Of a DNA stretch of 64,000 nucleotides, positions 43,532 to 52,527 are shown piece by piece; the stretch's first letter is position 1; each line of letters opens with the position of its first letter. The translations under genes and the position numbers were made by a program. A model generated the notes under the pieces. It was not told the DNA's origin, searched no databases, and saw only the letters and a list, made by a program, of their open reading frames with translations. Origin of the DNA: Bradyrhizobium lablabi. Lineage in GTDB: Bacteria; Pseudomonadota; Alphaproteobacteria; Rhizobiales; Xanthobacteraceae. The stretch covers positions 434,001-498,000 of the forward strand of contig NZ_JAFCLN010000002.1 of assembly GCF_018129385.1 (NCBI RefSeq). The letters run 5' to 3'.

Positions 43532-45427
43532 TTACAAGAATCCGATCGAGATCCAGGGGAAGATCGCCACGATGATGAGACCGACCATCAGCGCCAGCAG
43601 GTAACCCCAGATCGGCCTGATCCCCTCGTTGGGATCGACGCGCCCGATCGCACAGGCGGCATAATAGCCTACTCCGAACGGCGGCGCGAACAGTCCGATG
43701 CCCATGGCGAGGATGATGACCATGGCGTAGTGCACCTCGTGCACCCCCACCGTGCGGGCGATCGGAAAGAGCAGGGGGCCGAACAGCACGATCGCCGGAA
43801 TGCCTTCCAGCACGCTGCCGAGGATCACGAAGGCCAGGATCGAGACCGCGATGAAGCTGGCGGAGCCGCCGGGCAGGCCGGTCATGGCGGCCGCCAGCGC
43901 GCGCGAAAAACCGGATTGGGTGAGGCCCCAGGCCATACCGGTGGCGGCGCCGATGATCAGCAGGATCGAGCCGGACAGGCTCGCGGTCTCGATCAGCATC
44001 GGCACAAGCCGGCGCCAGTCGAGGTTGCGGTAGATGAAAAGGCCATAGGCGAAAAAGCCGACCACGAAGGCGTAAACGATCCCGATGGTGGAAACTTCGG
44101 TCGCCGTCGCGATGCCCTCGACGACGGCGTAGCGGATCACGAACGGCAGCGCGAGCGCCGGCAGCGCGATGATGAAAGACTTCAGGATCTCGCCGCCGCT
44201 GGCGCGCCTGACGTGGCTCAAATCCTCATTGCGGTACCGCCACCACACCAGCGCCGACAGCGTGATCGCCAGCACCACGCCCGGCAGCAGCCCGCCGGTG
44301 AACAGCGCGGCGATCGAGACGCCGGTGACCGAGCCGATGGTGATCAGCACGAGGCTCGGCGGGATGGTTTCGGTCTGCGCGCCGGTGGCCGAGAGCAGGG
44401 CGACGAGATCGCCCGGCTTGGCGCCGCGCTGCTTCATCTCGGGGAACAGCACGGGCGCAACAGCCGCCATATCGGCGGCCTTGGAGCCGGAAATGCCGGA
44501 CACCAGATACATCGCGCCGACCAGCACGTAATGCAGGCCGCCGCGGACATGGCCGAGCAGGCTCGCCAGGAACGCCACCATGGCCCGCGCCATGCCGGTC
44601 ATCTCGATCAGCAGGCCAAGGAAGACGAACAGCGGCACCGACAGCAGGATGAGGTGGCTCATGCCCTCGTCCATGCGGCCGACCAGCACCATGACAGGCG
44701 TGCGCGTCGTCAGCGCCAGATAGCCAAAGGTGGCCAGCCCAAATCCGAACGCGATCGGCACGCCCGCGAATACGCAGAAGCCGGCCACGCCCACAAAGAA
44801 GATGATGAGGTTGAGATTGCCGAGCGGCCGCAGCCAGGGCTGTGCCAGCCAGAACACGGCCATGACAGCGGCGACCGACAGGATGGCGGCCAATACCATC
44901 CTCTTGTCGCCGGCCCGCGCCAGCCGCAGCAATGCGAACAGCGCCATCAGGCCGATGCCGACCGGCAGCGCCGCCGCGCGCCAGCTGTTGAGGATCTGGA
45001 GCGCGGGCGTGGTGATGTAGCTCTCTTCGTAGGCGTATTCGTAGGCCGGCCAGGCGATCAGCAGCAGGAACGCCAGCGCGGCCGATGTCGCGACCAGATC
45101 GAGATAGGCGCGCATCGCGGGCTTTGTGCCGGCCACAACCGCCGTCATCCGCATATGCTCGCCGCGGCGGAATGCGACTGCCGCGCCCAGCATCGCCAGC
45201 CACAGGAACAGGATCGAGGCCAGTTCGTCCGACCAGATCAGCGGCTTGTGCAGGACATAGCGCGCGACCACGCCGGCAAACAGGATGACGATCTCGGCGA
45301 CGACCAGCAGCGCCGCCGGAATCTCCACGAGCACGCCAAGCACATGCTCGAGTGAGCCGACAAACGAACGCCGGCGAGGAGGGGACTCCACCTCGCCGGC
45401 CGTTTTCGTCATCTCGGCATGAGCCAT
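43532..45427 (-). CDS. TRAP transporter fused small and large permease (DctQM)
   Basis: 631 residues. Residues 1-180 form the four-helix DctQ part (RYVLHKPLIWSDELASILFL). Residues 200-631 form the DctM part with some 12 helices (SKAADMAAVAPVLFPEMKQR, ATGAQTETIPPSLVLI, and the closing IWGYLLALMVGLIIVAIFPW). TRAP permeases import carboxylates with sodium or protons. Fused QM proteins are known. It pairs with the DctP protein 39 nt upstream. Confidence 0.9.
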   Translation of the reverse strand: MAHAEMTKTAGEVESPPRRRSFVGSLEHVLGVLVEIPAALLVVAEIVILFAGVVARYVLHKPLIWSDELASILFLWLAMLGAAVAFRRGEHMRMTAVVAGTKPAMRAYLDLVATSAALAFLLLIAWPAYEYAYEESYITTPALQILNSWRAAALPVGIGLMALFALLRLARAGDKRMVLAAILSVAAVMAVFWLAQPWLRPLGNLNLIIFFVGVAGFCVFAGVPIAFGFGLATFGYLALTTRTPVMVLVGRMDEGMSHLILLSVPLFVFLGLLIEMTGMARAMVAFLASLLGHVRGGLHYVLVGAMYLVSGISGSKAADMAAVAPVLFPEMKQRGAKPGDLVALLSATGAQTETIPPSLVLITIGSVTGVSIAALFTGGLLPGVVLAITLSALVWWRYRNEDLSHVRRASGGEILKSFIIALPALALPFVIRYAVVEGIATATEVSTIGIVYAFVVGFFAYGLFIYRNLDWRRLVPMLIETASLSGSILLIIGAATGMAWGLTQSGFSRALAAAMTGLPGGSASFIAVSILAFVILGSVLEGIPAIVLFGPLLFPIARTVGVHEVHYAMVIILAMGIGLFAPPFGVGYYAACAIGRVDPNEGIRPIWGYLLALMVGLIIVAIFPWISIGFL

Positions 45428-45466
45428 GCCCGGCCCCCTACGCGCTTAACCTTAACTCGGCCTGGC

Positions 45467-46486
45467 TTAGCTCAGCTTGCCGACGGACTTTTCCAGCAGA
45501 TCCCAGGCTTGGTCGCCGTATTTACCCTTCCATTCGGCGTAGAAGCCGGCCGACCGCAGCTTGTCGCGGAATGCCGTCGCATTGGGCTGATTGAACGTGA
45601 GGCCCTTGGACGCCAGGTCCTGCTGGAGACCGGCGTTGAGCTTGGCGACATCAGCACGCTCGTTGACCGCGGCCGCGTTGATGTTCCTGGCGACGATCGC
45701 CTTGAGATCGTCAGGCAGCTTTTCCCAGGCGCGGCGGTTGGCCAGGAACCAAAAACCGTCCCACATGTGGTTGGTCAGCGAGCAGAACTTTTGCACCTCG
45801 TAGAGCTTTGCGGTCGAGATGATTGCCAGCGGATTCTCCTGGCCTTCGACGATTTTGGTCTGGAGCGCGGAATAGACCTCGCTGAAATTGATCGAGGCGG
45901 GCGCTGCATCGAACGCCTTGAACATCGAGGTCCACAGCGGCGATACCGGCACGCGGATCTTGAAGCCCTTGAAGTCGTCAGGGCCGTTGATCGGCCTGGT
46001 CGAGGACGTGGTCTGGCGGAAACCGTTGTCCCAGATCTTTTCCATCACCACGAGGCCGGCCTTGCCGATCTCGCCGCGCACATAGGCGCCGAGCCCGCCA
46101 TCCATGGCCTTCCAGACCGTGTCGTAGTCCGGGAATGCGAAGCCGATGCCATTGATCGACGCGGCCGGCACCAGCGTCGACAGGATCAGGCCCGACAGCG
46201 TGAAGAACTCGATGCCGCCGGAACGGACCTGGCTCAGCATGTCCGTATCGGAGCCGAGCTGGTTGTTCGGGAATATCTGGATGTCGACCTTGCCATTGGT
46301 CTCGGTCTTGATCGCCGCAGCCATCTCGCGGGCCCGGACGTTCATCGGATGGGTGTCCGGCAGGTTGTTGGCGTATTTGTAGGTGAACTCGGCGCTCTGG
46401 GCCCGTGCCACCATCGGCGCACCGATGCTGCCCATAACCGCCGAGGCGGCCGATGCCTTGAGCAAGGTGCGGCGTGAAAAGCTCAT
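45467..46486 (-). CDS. TRAP transporter substrate-binding protein (DctP type)
   Basis: 339 residues from ATG 46486. The N-terminus SFSRRTLLKASAASAVMG carries a twin-arginine signal. The DctP fold is shown by YKYANNLPDTHPMNVRAREM, VDIQIFPNNQLGSDTDMLSQ and IRVPVSPLWTSMFKAFDAAP, where the conserved arginine binds the ligand carboxylate. It delivers an organic acid to DctQM. Ligand unknown; the neighbouring acyl-CoA synthetase suggests a monocarboxylate. Confidence 0.9.
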   Translation of the reverse strand: MSFSRRTLLKASAASAVMGSIGAPMVARAQSAEFTYKYANNLPDTHPMNVRAREMAAAIKTETNGKVDIQIFPNNQLGSDTDMLSQVRSGGIEFFTLSGLILSTLVPAASINGIGFAFPDYDTVWKAMDGGLGAYVRGEIGKAGLVVMEKIWDNGFRQTTSSTRPINGPDDFKGFKIRVPVSPLWTSMFKAFDAAPASINFSEVYSALQTKIVEGQENPLAIISTAKLYEVQKFCSLTNHMWDGFWFLANRRAWEKLPDDLKAIVARNINAAAVNERADVAKLNAGLQQDLASKGLTFNQPNATAFRDKLRSAGFYAEWKGKYGDQAWDLLEKSVGKLS

Positions 46487-46869
46487 GTAAGGTTTCTCCC
46501 TTGAGAGGCTTGTTGTTCTTGTGAGCCGCACGGTCTGCAAGCTCGTGGGAAGCCGCGCTTATTGCAGCGTCCGGAGGCGGCGGCAATATCGGCTGACGGA
46601 TGGCCGACGCACGCCCGTGCATGGCCATGGGGCTGGCCATGGACTGGAGCGAACTTCAAGCCGCGAAGCTGATACGACCCGCGAGAAATCCCGTCTAAAC
46701 ATTTGATCTAATTATAGATATAAATATTCCATAATATACCTTATGCGAATTCGATATATGACTTGCCGGGTACCGGGCCAAGGCTACTCCAAGGCCGCTC
46801 CTACTGTGCATGGGGTTGTTTTCGACTTTTTGAGTCGGCGCCCTCGGTTGGCTCCCGCCCAGCCCAAGG
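46487..46869 (-). other. 383-nt upstream region of the TRAP operon
   Basis: No gene. It contains an unusually A+T-rich island (about 46698-46752) with a dyad at 46706-46719, likely the TRAP-operon promoter or regulator site. The remainder shows nothing recognisable. Confidence 0.5.
46706..46719. promoter_or_regulatory. AT-rich dyad upstream of the TRAP operon
   Basis: ATCTA-ATTA-TAGAT, perfect 5-bp arms, inside a roughly 55-bp island that is far richer in A+T than the surroundings. It is a candidate operator or promoter core. Confidence 0.4.
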
Positions 46870-47868
46870 TCAGCCCTTGGCGTGATGCGTCGCCGACATC
46901 AGGTAGCCGGCATCGGCTGCCACGCGCTTCTCGAGGAATGCCATCACGGCCTTGATGCGGGCGATGTGGAGAAGATCTTCGTGGACCGAGAGCCATATGT
47001 CGCGGACCGAAAAATAGCTCGGCAGGATCGGCCGCAGGTCCTTGTTATGAGCGGCCACGTAGGACGGCAGCATGGCGATGCCGAGGCCGCTTGACGCGGC
47101 CATGTATTGGGAGACCAGGCTGGTGCTGCGGAACACGACATGGGCCGGGCGCAGGATGTCGGACAGCCAGCGGTTCTCCTTGATGTGGATGTGTTCGTCG
47201 ATGAAATCGATGAAGTCGTGGTTGTCCAGATCCTTCAGATCGGACGGCATCCGCTGGCGCTGGAGATAGGCGCTGGAGGCGTACAGGAATATCCTGAATT
47301 CGCCGATCTTCTTGACGGAGAGCCGCCTTCCCTTCGGCTTGAAGAAGCTGATGAAGATGTCCGCCTCCCGCCGCGTCATATCGAGGAGACGGGTGTCGGT
47401 GATCAGCTCGACCTGGATCGACGGGTACGCCTTGCCGAAGGCCGCCATGCACGTCGTCAAGTACATGCTGCCGATGCCTTCCATGCCGGCGATCCGGACG
47501 GCGCCGGCGGCGTCGGCCTTTTCGGAACCGACCACGGTTTCGATGATCGCGTTGGCGTTGTTCTCCATACCCTCGGCATATTGGAGAAGCCGCAGGCCCG
47601 CCTCGGTCAGCGCGAAGCCCGCCTTGCTGCGCTTGAACAACGTGGTGTTGAGGCTTCGCTCGAGCTCCCTCACCCGCCGGCTGACGGTCGTGTGATCGAC
47701 CTTCAACTTCTGGCCGGCGCGAACGAGATTGCGCGCCCGCGCGACCTCCAGGAAGAAGATGACGTCGTCCCAATTGTAGCGCAGCGTTCGCGCAGCCTTT
47801 GCCACCTCAGCCGTCCTGATATGCCCGTTCGCGAGCCTTCGCATCGAACGCGCGCTACTTTCGGGCAT
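46870..47868 (-). CDS. LysR family transcription regulator
   Basis: 332 residues from ATG 47868; ATG 47844 is possible. A helix-turn-helix covers about residues 35-95 (VRAGQKLKVDHTTVSRRVRE, FALTEAGLRLLQYAEG). The effector domain follows with GIGSMYLTTCMAAFGKAYPS and the closing YLMSATHHAKG. The helix is preceded by an extended N-terminus of some 30 residues. It is the last gene of the ABC-nitrilase unit, 20 nt after the nitrilase stop, so it probably controls that unit or the neighbouring TRAP operon. Confidence 0.87.
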   Translation of the reverse strand: MPESSARSMRRLANGHIRTAEVAKAARTLRYNWDDVIFFLEVARARNLVRAGQKLKVDHTTVSRRVRELERSLNTTLFKRSKAGFALTEAGLRLLQYAEGMENNANAIIETVVGSEKADAAGAVRIAGMEGIGSMYLTTCMAAFGKAYPSIQVELITDTRLLDMTRREADIFISFFKPKGRRLSVKKIGEFRIFLYASSAYLQRQRMPSDLKDLDNHDFIDFIDEHIHIKENRWLSDILRPAHVVFRSTSLVSQYMAASSGLGIAMLPSYVAAHNKDLRPILPSYFSVRDIWLSVHEDLLHIARIKAVMAFLEKRVAADAGYLMSATHHAKG

Positions 47869-47888
47869 ATCGGCCGACACGGCAACCG

Positions 47889-49562
47889 TCAGGCGGCGAT
47901 GATCGGCGCGTAGGTCTCGACCAGCCGGTTGGCGAACATGTCGACCTTGGGGATCATCAACTTCTGCCGGCAGACCGCGAGATCGATGTGCTTGGGCATC
48001 ACGGCGCCGAGCTTGAGCACGCGCGGCGCTACGACGTTGATGTCCCAGAGCGGAAAGCCGGTCGGCGGGATCACCAGGCTGCCGCCCGGATAGGGCGAGT
48101 CGACGCGGTTCGCCAGCACCACGGCCACGCGGTTGTCCTCGGCCCGGGGAATGGCGAGCAGCTCCCGCTCGAACGGCTCGCGCAGCGAGGCCGGCCACAG
48201 GATGATGTCGGCCGCCGCGATGCCGAGGCAGCGCGATGTTTCCGGGAAGACGGCGTCATAGCCGGACATGATGCCGATCCGGCCGAACGGCGTATCGAAC
48301 ACCGGATAGTCGTCGCCCGCCCTCGCCCATTTCCGCTCCTCGGCCGTGAGATGCGTCTTGCGATACTTGCCGACTTCCTTGCCGTCAGGCCCGATCAGGA
48401 ACGTCGTCACGTAAAGGCCGGCGGCGGCGCGCTCGACGGTCGGCAGCGTGATCAGGCATTGATAGCGCGCCGCGATCGCAGCGGTCTTCGCCAGCAGCGC
48501 CGGCGTCTGGTCGGCCAGCGCAGCGGCCTCCGCAGCGTTCGGAATAGCCGATGGACAGAATGCATATTCCGGCAGCGTGAGCACCTTGATGCCGAGCTTG
48601 GCGGCGTGATCGATCATGTCGAACACTTCCCCGGCCGGACAGTCCCTGGTCACATGCATCTGCACGGCCGCGACCTTGGCGACAGATTTTGCCGGGATCA
48701 GCGGCTTCTCCGCGATCCGGTAGACCGGCGTCTTCTCGTACGGCAGCGCCATCAGGCCGTAGGTTTCGGGACGGCGGTCGGCGATCTTGTCGTTGGCCGA
48801 GTAGATCGACTTGTCGTGCGCGGCGTCGAGGTCGACGTCGGCGATTGCCATGCCATGGGTATCGTACGGCACCTTCGACAGCACCCGGCCCTTGGGATCG
48901 ACGATCATGCTGCCGCCGGGATAGTAGATCGACCGCTCGTAGCCGGCCTTGGTGGCGGCAACGAGCCACAGGCCGTTCTCGTAGCTGCGGGCCGGTCCCC
49001 ACATATCGGCCTGGTCCATGGCGAAAAAGTTCGCCATGTCGACGATCACTTCCGCGCCCTGCATCGCCATCGAGCGGAAGATTTCGGGGATGCGGCCGTC
49101 GAAGCAGATCAAGAGGCCGATCTTTCCGAGATCGGTGTCCACTACCGGACAGCCGCGCTCACCGAAGGCGAACCAGTTCTGATCGTGGGTCGCCAGGAAC
49201 TGCTTGTGGTAATGGCAGACGGTCTCGCCCTTGCGGCCGAACATGATGCCGGTGTTGAAGATCTTCTCCTTCTCCGGGTCCCATTCGGTGACGCCGCTGG
49301 CGATGTAGATGCCGTGCTTCCTGGCGAGCGCGGACAGCGCCGTCACGAACGGTCCGTCTTTCATCGTCTCGGCGAGTTCGCGGCAATGCTCGGCGGAATC
49401 GAAGAGGTAACCGGTGTCCATGCATTCGGGGAACACCACCAGCTCGGCCCCCTGCCTCACCGCGTCCTCGACGAACTGGGTCGCCAGCGCGATGTTGTGG
49501 TCAAAGTCGCCCAAACGGGCGAGCGTCTGGACGGCGGCAGCGCGGAAACGGCGCTTCGTCAT
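47889..49562 (-). CDS. Tandem carbon-nitrogen hydrolase, second domain inactive
   Basis: 557 residues from ATG 49562 (GGAG upstream). Two nitrilase-superfamily domains in one chain, where family members normally have one of about 270-300. Domain 1 (about 5-275) has the Glu-Lys-Cys triad: Glu46 (FPECMDTGY), Lys120 (HKQFLAT), Cys153 (ICFDGRIPE). Domain 2 (about 292-550) keeps Glu332 (LPEYAF) and Lys402 (YRKTHLT), but the cysteine position is Gly434 (IMSGYDAVFPE). Only domain 1 should catalyse amide or nitrile hydrolysis. Domain 2 may be structural or regulatory. Located behind an NMT1-type ABC importer that may supply the substrate. Confidence 0.88.
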   Translation of the reverse strand: MTKRRFRAAAVQTLARLGDFDHNIALATQFVEDAVRQGAELVVFPECMDTGYLFDSAEHCRELAETMKDGPFVTALSALARKHGIYIASGVTEWDPEKEKIFNTGIMFGRKGETVCHYHKQFLATHDQNWFAFGERGCPVVDTDLGKIGLLICFDGRIPEIFRSMAMQGAEVIVDMANFFAMDQADMWGPARSYENGLWLVAATKAGYERSIYYPGGSMIVDPKGRVLSKVPYDTHGMAIADVDLDAAHDKSIYSANDKIADRRPETYGLMALPYEKTPVYRIAEKPLIPAKSVAKVAAVQMHVTRDCPAGEVFDMIDHAAKLGIKVLTLPEYAFCPSAIPNAAEAAALADQTPALLAKTAAIAARYQCLITLPTVERAAAGLYVTTFLIGPDGKEVGKYRKTHLTAEERKWARAGDDYPVFDTPFGRIGIMSGYDAVFPETSRCLGIAAADIILWPASLREPFERELLAIPRAEDNRVAVVLANRVDSPYPGGSLVIPPTGFPLWDINVVAPRVLKLGAVMPKHIDLAVCRQKLMIPKVDMFANRLVETYAPIIAA

Positions 49563-49589
49563 ATCGGTCTCCATTTTTCTCAGTATTGA

Positions 49590-50426
49590 TCAGTCTCGTT
49601 TGACCTCGCGCCAGAAGCGGTCGAGGCAATGGCGTTTCAGGTTGATGAACCCCTCGCCCGTCGTGACGTCGAGGTCGCGCGGCCAGGGCAGATCAACGGG
49701 TACGATTTCAGCCACCCGCGTCGGCCGCCGCGTCAGCAGCACCACCTGGTCGGCAAGCTGAATGGCTTCCTCGAGATCGTGCGAGACCAGCAGCATGGTC
49801 GTCTTCAACTTCATGAAGATGTGCTGAAGCCGTTCGCGCATGAACAGCGTCATCTCGTAGTCCAGCGCCGAAAAGGGCTCGTCGAGGAACAGGACTTCCG
49901 GGTCGGTGACCAGCGCCCGCAGGATCGAAACGGTCTGCTGCTGGCCGCCCGACAGCGTGTAGGGATAGGCATTGAGATCGAACGGCACGTCGAATTCGGC
50001 GAGCAACTTTTCGACGCGCCGGCGGCGTTCCTTTCGATCTACCCCCAATACCTTCAGGGGGTAGTGGATGTTGTCGATCGCGCGCATCCAGGGGAATAAT
50101 GCTTCCCGGTAATTCTGGAAGACGTACGAGATTTTGGTGTCGCGGATGGTCTGGCCGTCGTAGAGCACCTGCCCCGCATCCATCGGCATCAGGCCGGAGA
50201 TCATGTTGATAAAGGTGCTCTTGCCGCAGCCGTTCGGGCCGAACACCGAGATGAACTTTCCCATCGGCAGGTCGATCGAGAAGTCGTCGTAGATCGTCGT
50301 GCCCTGGAACTTCTTGCTCAGCCCACGCACCGTGACATAGGCCTGCCGGGGCTTGGGCGACTGGGCAGGCGCCGGGCTTTCGGCGGCTGGCCAGTCTGCG
50401 TTGCGGATCGCGGTCACGTTCCCCAT
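49590..50426 (-). CDS. ABC transporter ATPase (NitT/TauT family)
   Basis: 278 residues. Walker A FGPNGCGKSTFINMI, signature YTLSGGQQQTV, Walker B EVLFLDEPFSALD and the switch histidine VSHDLEEAIQLADQV. The family drives import of nitrate, taurine, alkanesulfonates and thiamine-precursor pyrimidines. Its partners are the binding protein and permease upstream on the same strand. Only 27 nt separate it from the nitrilase. Confidence 0.93.
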   Translation of the reverse strand: MGNVTAIRNADWPAAESPAPAQSPKPRQAYVTVRGLSKKFQGTTIYDDFSIDLPMGKFISVFGPNGCGKSTFINMISGLMPMDAGQVLYDGQTIRDTKISYVFQNYREALFPWMRAIDNIHYPLKVLGVDRKERRRRVEKLLAEFDVPFDLNAYPYTLSGGQQQTVSILRALVTDPEVLFLDEPFSALDYEMTLFMRERLQHIFMKLKTTMLLVSHDLEEAIQLADQVVLLTRRPTRVAEIVPVDLPWPRDLDVTTGEGFINLKRHCLDRFWREVKRD

Positions 50427-50436
50427 CGGTATCGGC

Positions 50437-51432
50437 TCAATTCCCGAGATCGGACTTGGCGAGGACCTTGTCCTTCACGTTGATGGGACCGGCCACCACG
50501 CCTTCCTTGATGAAGACGTCGACCAGCGCCTGGTACGACTTCATGTCGGTCTCGTTGAGGTCCTTGAAGCCGCGCAGATAGGGCTGCGCCAGGAACTCGA
50601 GCTGGTCCTCCTTGGTCGGCGTGTACTTGGTGAGGATCGGCTTGTACTTGGCGAAGTTGGCGTTCACGAGATCGGTCGCCTCGTCGATGGCGGCGACGAC
50701 CTTGCGCGCCACGTCGGGCCGCTCCTTCAGGAACTTCGTGGTCATCAGCGAAGCGCCGGAATAGAAGGGATCGGCGATCACGCGCGCGACCGGGTTGGTC
50801 ATGGCGCGGGCCGCCTTGCCAGACGCAACCGCGATCGACCCGACCGGCTCCAGCGACAGCGTTGCGTCGACAGTGCCGCCAACCACGGCGGGCACCTGCA
50901 TGGCGACGGCGAGATCGACCAGCTTGACATCGGTATCGGGATCGAGGCCGGCCGAACGGACCATGTGGCGGGAAATCGTGCGCCACTGGATGCCCGGCAC
51001 GTGACCGAGCGACTTGCCCTTCAGGTCGGCAAAGCTCTTGATCGGGCTGCCGGGCTTGACGATCAGGCCATCATTGATGCGATCGACCGCGACACCCCCG
51101 CCCTGTAGGCCAAAGACCTTCAGCTTGCCGGGAAACTTGGCCTCCGCGATCATTGCAATGCCGGCGGCCGCACCCGGAGGACCGAAATCGGCACGCTCCG
51201 CGATCAGGGCGTCGATGATCTGGTTTGGCGCTTCCATCTTGGTGGAAACGATCTCGATGCAAGCTTTTTCGAACAGCTTCTCTTCCAGAGCGACGTAATA
51301 GGCCGTGGTCTGCATGATCGGCAACCAGACCGCGGTTACCTTCTCCATCTTGTCGCAGGCTGCATGTGCGCCCGTCGCGCCGAGCAGGAACGCGGAAGCT
51401 GCCGCTGCCCCAAGGATTCTTTTCATCTGCAT
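50437..51432 (-). CDS. ABC transporter substrate-binding protein (NMT1/THI5-like)
   Basis: 331 residues from ATG 51432 (AGAGG upstream). Signal peptide ends ATGAHA. The NMT1/SsuA-like periplasmic fold is seen in VWLPIMQTTAYYVALEEKLF, EKACIEIVSTKMEAPNQIID and DFGPPGAAAGIAMIAEAKFP. Family members bind sulfonates, nitrate or pyrimidines. The ligand is not predictable; the linked nitrilase suggests an amide or nitrile. Confidence 0.9.
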   Translation of the reverse strand: MQMKRILGAAAASAFLLGATGAHAACDKMEKVTAVWLPIMQTTAYYVALEEKLFEKACIEIVSTKMEAPNQIIDALIAERADFGPPGAAAGIAMIAEAKFPGKLKVFGLQGGGVAVDRINDGLIVKPGSPIKSFADLKGKSLGHVPGIQWRTISRHMVRSAGLDPDTDVKLVDLAVAMQVPAVVGGTVDATLSLEPVGSIAVASGKAARAMTNPVARVIADPFYSGASLMTTKFLKERPDVARKVVAAIDEATDLVNANFAKYKPILTKYTPTKEDQLEFLAQPYLRGFKDLNETDMKSYQALVDVFIKEGVVAGPINVKDKVLAKSDLGN

Positions 51433-51461
51433 GATGGCCTCTTCGTTTGGATTTGCGCGGA

Positions 51462-52247
51462 CTATTTCCCGGACCAGTGAATGAGCGAGCGTTCGATCAT
51501 CAGGAGCATCAGGTTGAGCCCGTATCCCATCGCGCCGGCGACGAGGATCGAGCCGTACATATCGGTGAGCGAGTACGAAATCTGCGCGTCGATGATGCGA
51601 TGACCGATGCCGTCAGTCGCGCCGATGAACATCTCGGCGACGATGATCACGACGAGCGCGAGCGACACCGCGGTGCGCAGGCCGACGAAGGTCTGCGGCA
51701 GGGTTTCATAGAAGATCACATCCTTGAAGATACGGAGTGACGATGCGCCCATTGAGCGGGCCGCAAGGATGCGGGTCTGGCGGGCATTCATCACGCCATA
51801 TGCGACGTTGAACACGATGACGAGCCAGGCGGCAAAGGCGGCAACCGCGATCTTGGCGAAGTCGCCAAGACCGAACAGCAGCAGGAACAGCGGAAACATC
51901 GCGGTCGCCGGCGTCGAGCGGAAGAAGTCCACCAGGAATTCGACCGATCGATAAATCGCCGCCTTGGCGCCGAGCACGATCCCGATGGGAACGCCGGCGA
52001 CGACCGCGATCAGGATCGAGTAGCCGACGCGCACGATGGTATGTACGAAATCCCCGGTCATCTTGCCGGCCGCGATGCTGGTAGCGGTGTCGCGCAGCGT
52101 ATCGACCGGCGACGGCAGCAAATCCTTGTTGACCAGTTGTCCCTTGAAGGCGACCCACCACAACGCGAACAGCAGCAGCGGCCCTATCGCCAGCTCGATG
52201 GCGCGCTTGACCTTTGCATTCGAGATCGCGTCAGTGACATATCGCAT
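51462..52247 (-). CDS. ABC transporter permease (NitT/TauT family)
   Basis: 261 residues from ATG 52247; an upstream extension to 52364 looks non-coding. About six helices with the BPD_transp_1 pattern (GVPIGIVLGAKAAIYRSVEF, FRSTPATAMFPLFLLLFGLG) and the EAA loop ARSMGASSLRIFKDVIFYET. First gene of the unit permease-binding protein-ATPase-nitrilase-LysR, all minus strand. Confidence 0.9.
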   Translation of the reverse strand: MRYVTDAISNAKVKRAIELAIGPLLLFALWWVAFKGQLVNKDLLPSPVDTLRDTATSIAAGKMTGDFVHTIVRVGYSILIAVVAGVPIGIVLGAKAAIYRSVEFLVDFFRSTPATAMFPLFLLLFGLGDFAKIAVAAFAAWLVIVFNVAYGVMNARQTRILAARSMGASSLRIFKDVIFYETLPQTFVGLRTAVSLALVVIIVAEMFIGATDGIGHRIIDAQISYSLTDMYGSILVAGAMGYGLNLMLLMIERSLIHWSGK

Positions 52248-52377
52248 GACATTGCCCAGTCGGCTCTTCGGCGGAATTGCCTGTCTTCCTTCCGCTGCGA
52301 ACAGGCGAAGTGTTGGCCTGCGCGAAACAAAAGAAAATGCCGAGATGTGCAATTGATCGTGCAAGAATGCATATTGA

Positions 52378-52401
52378 AATCAATCTGCTAGGTGATTGAT
52401 T
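52378..52401. promoter_or_regulatory. Dyad upstream of the ABC-nitrilase operon
   Basis: AATCAATC and GATTGATT form perfect 8-bp arms around an 8-nt centre, 131 nt upstream of the permease start. A LysR-type site is plausible given the LysR gene at the operon's end. Confidence 0.45.
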
Positions 52402-52527
52402 GCAGGCTTGCATGCTCATTTGGTCGGCAAAACCGCTCATTTCCGCGCAATCAATGGGCAGCGCGCATGTGAGCGGCAGCGACCTACCGCCCAATCGGCT
52501 CGATTTCATTGGCTGCGCACTCCGGCG

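Noticed and set aside
43454..45355. 633-codon open frame on the plus strand opposite the TRAP permease
   Set aside because: Product is Arg/His/Gln/Asp-rich low-complexity sequence typical of antisense frames in G+C-rich DNA; the minus strand encodes a clear membrane protein.
47988..49589. 533-codon plus-strand frame opposite the nitrilase
   Set aside because: Antisense shadow of the two nitrilase domains; no motif or ribosome site.
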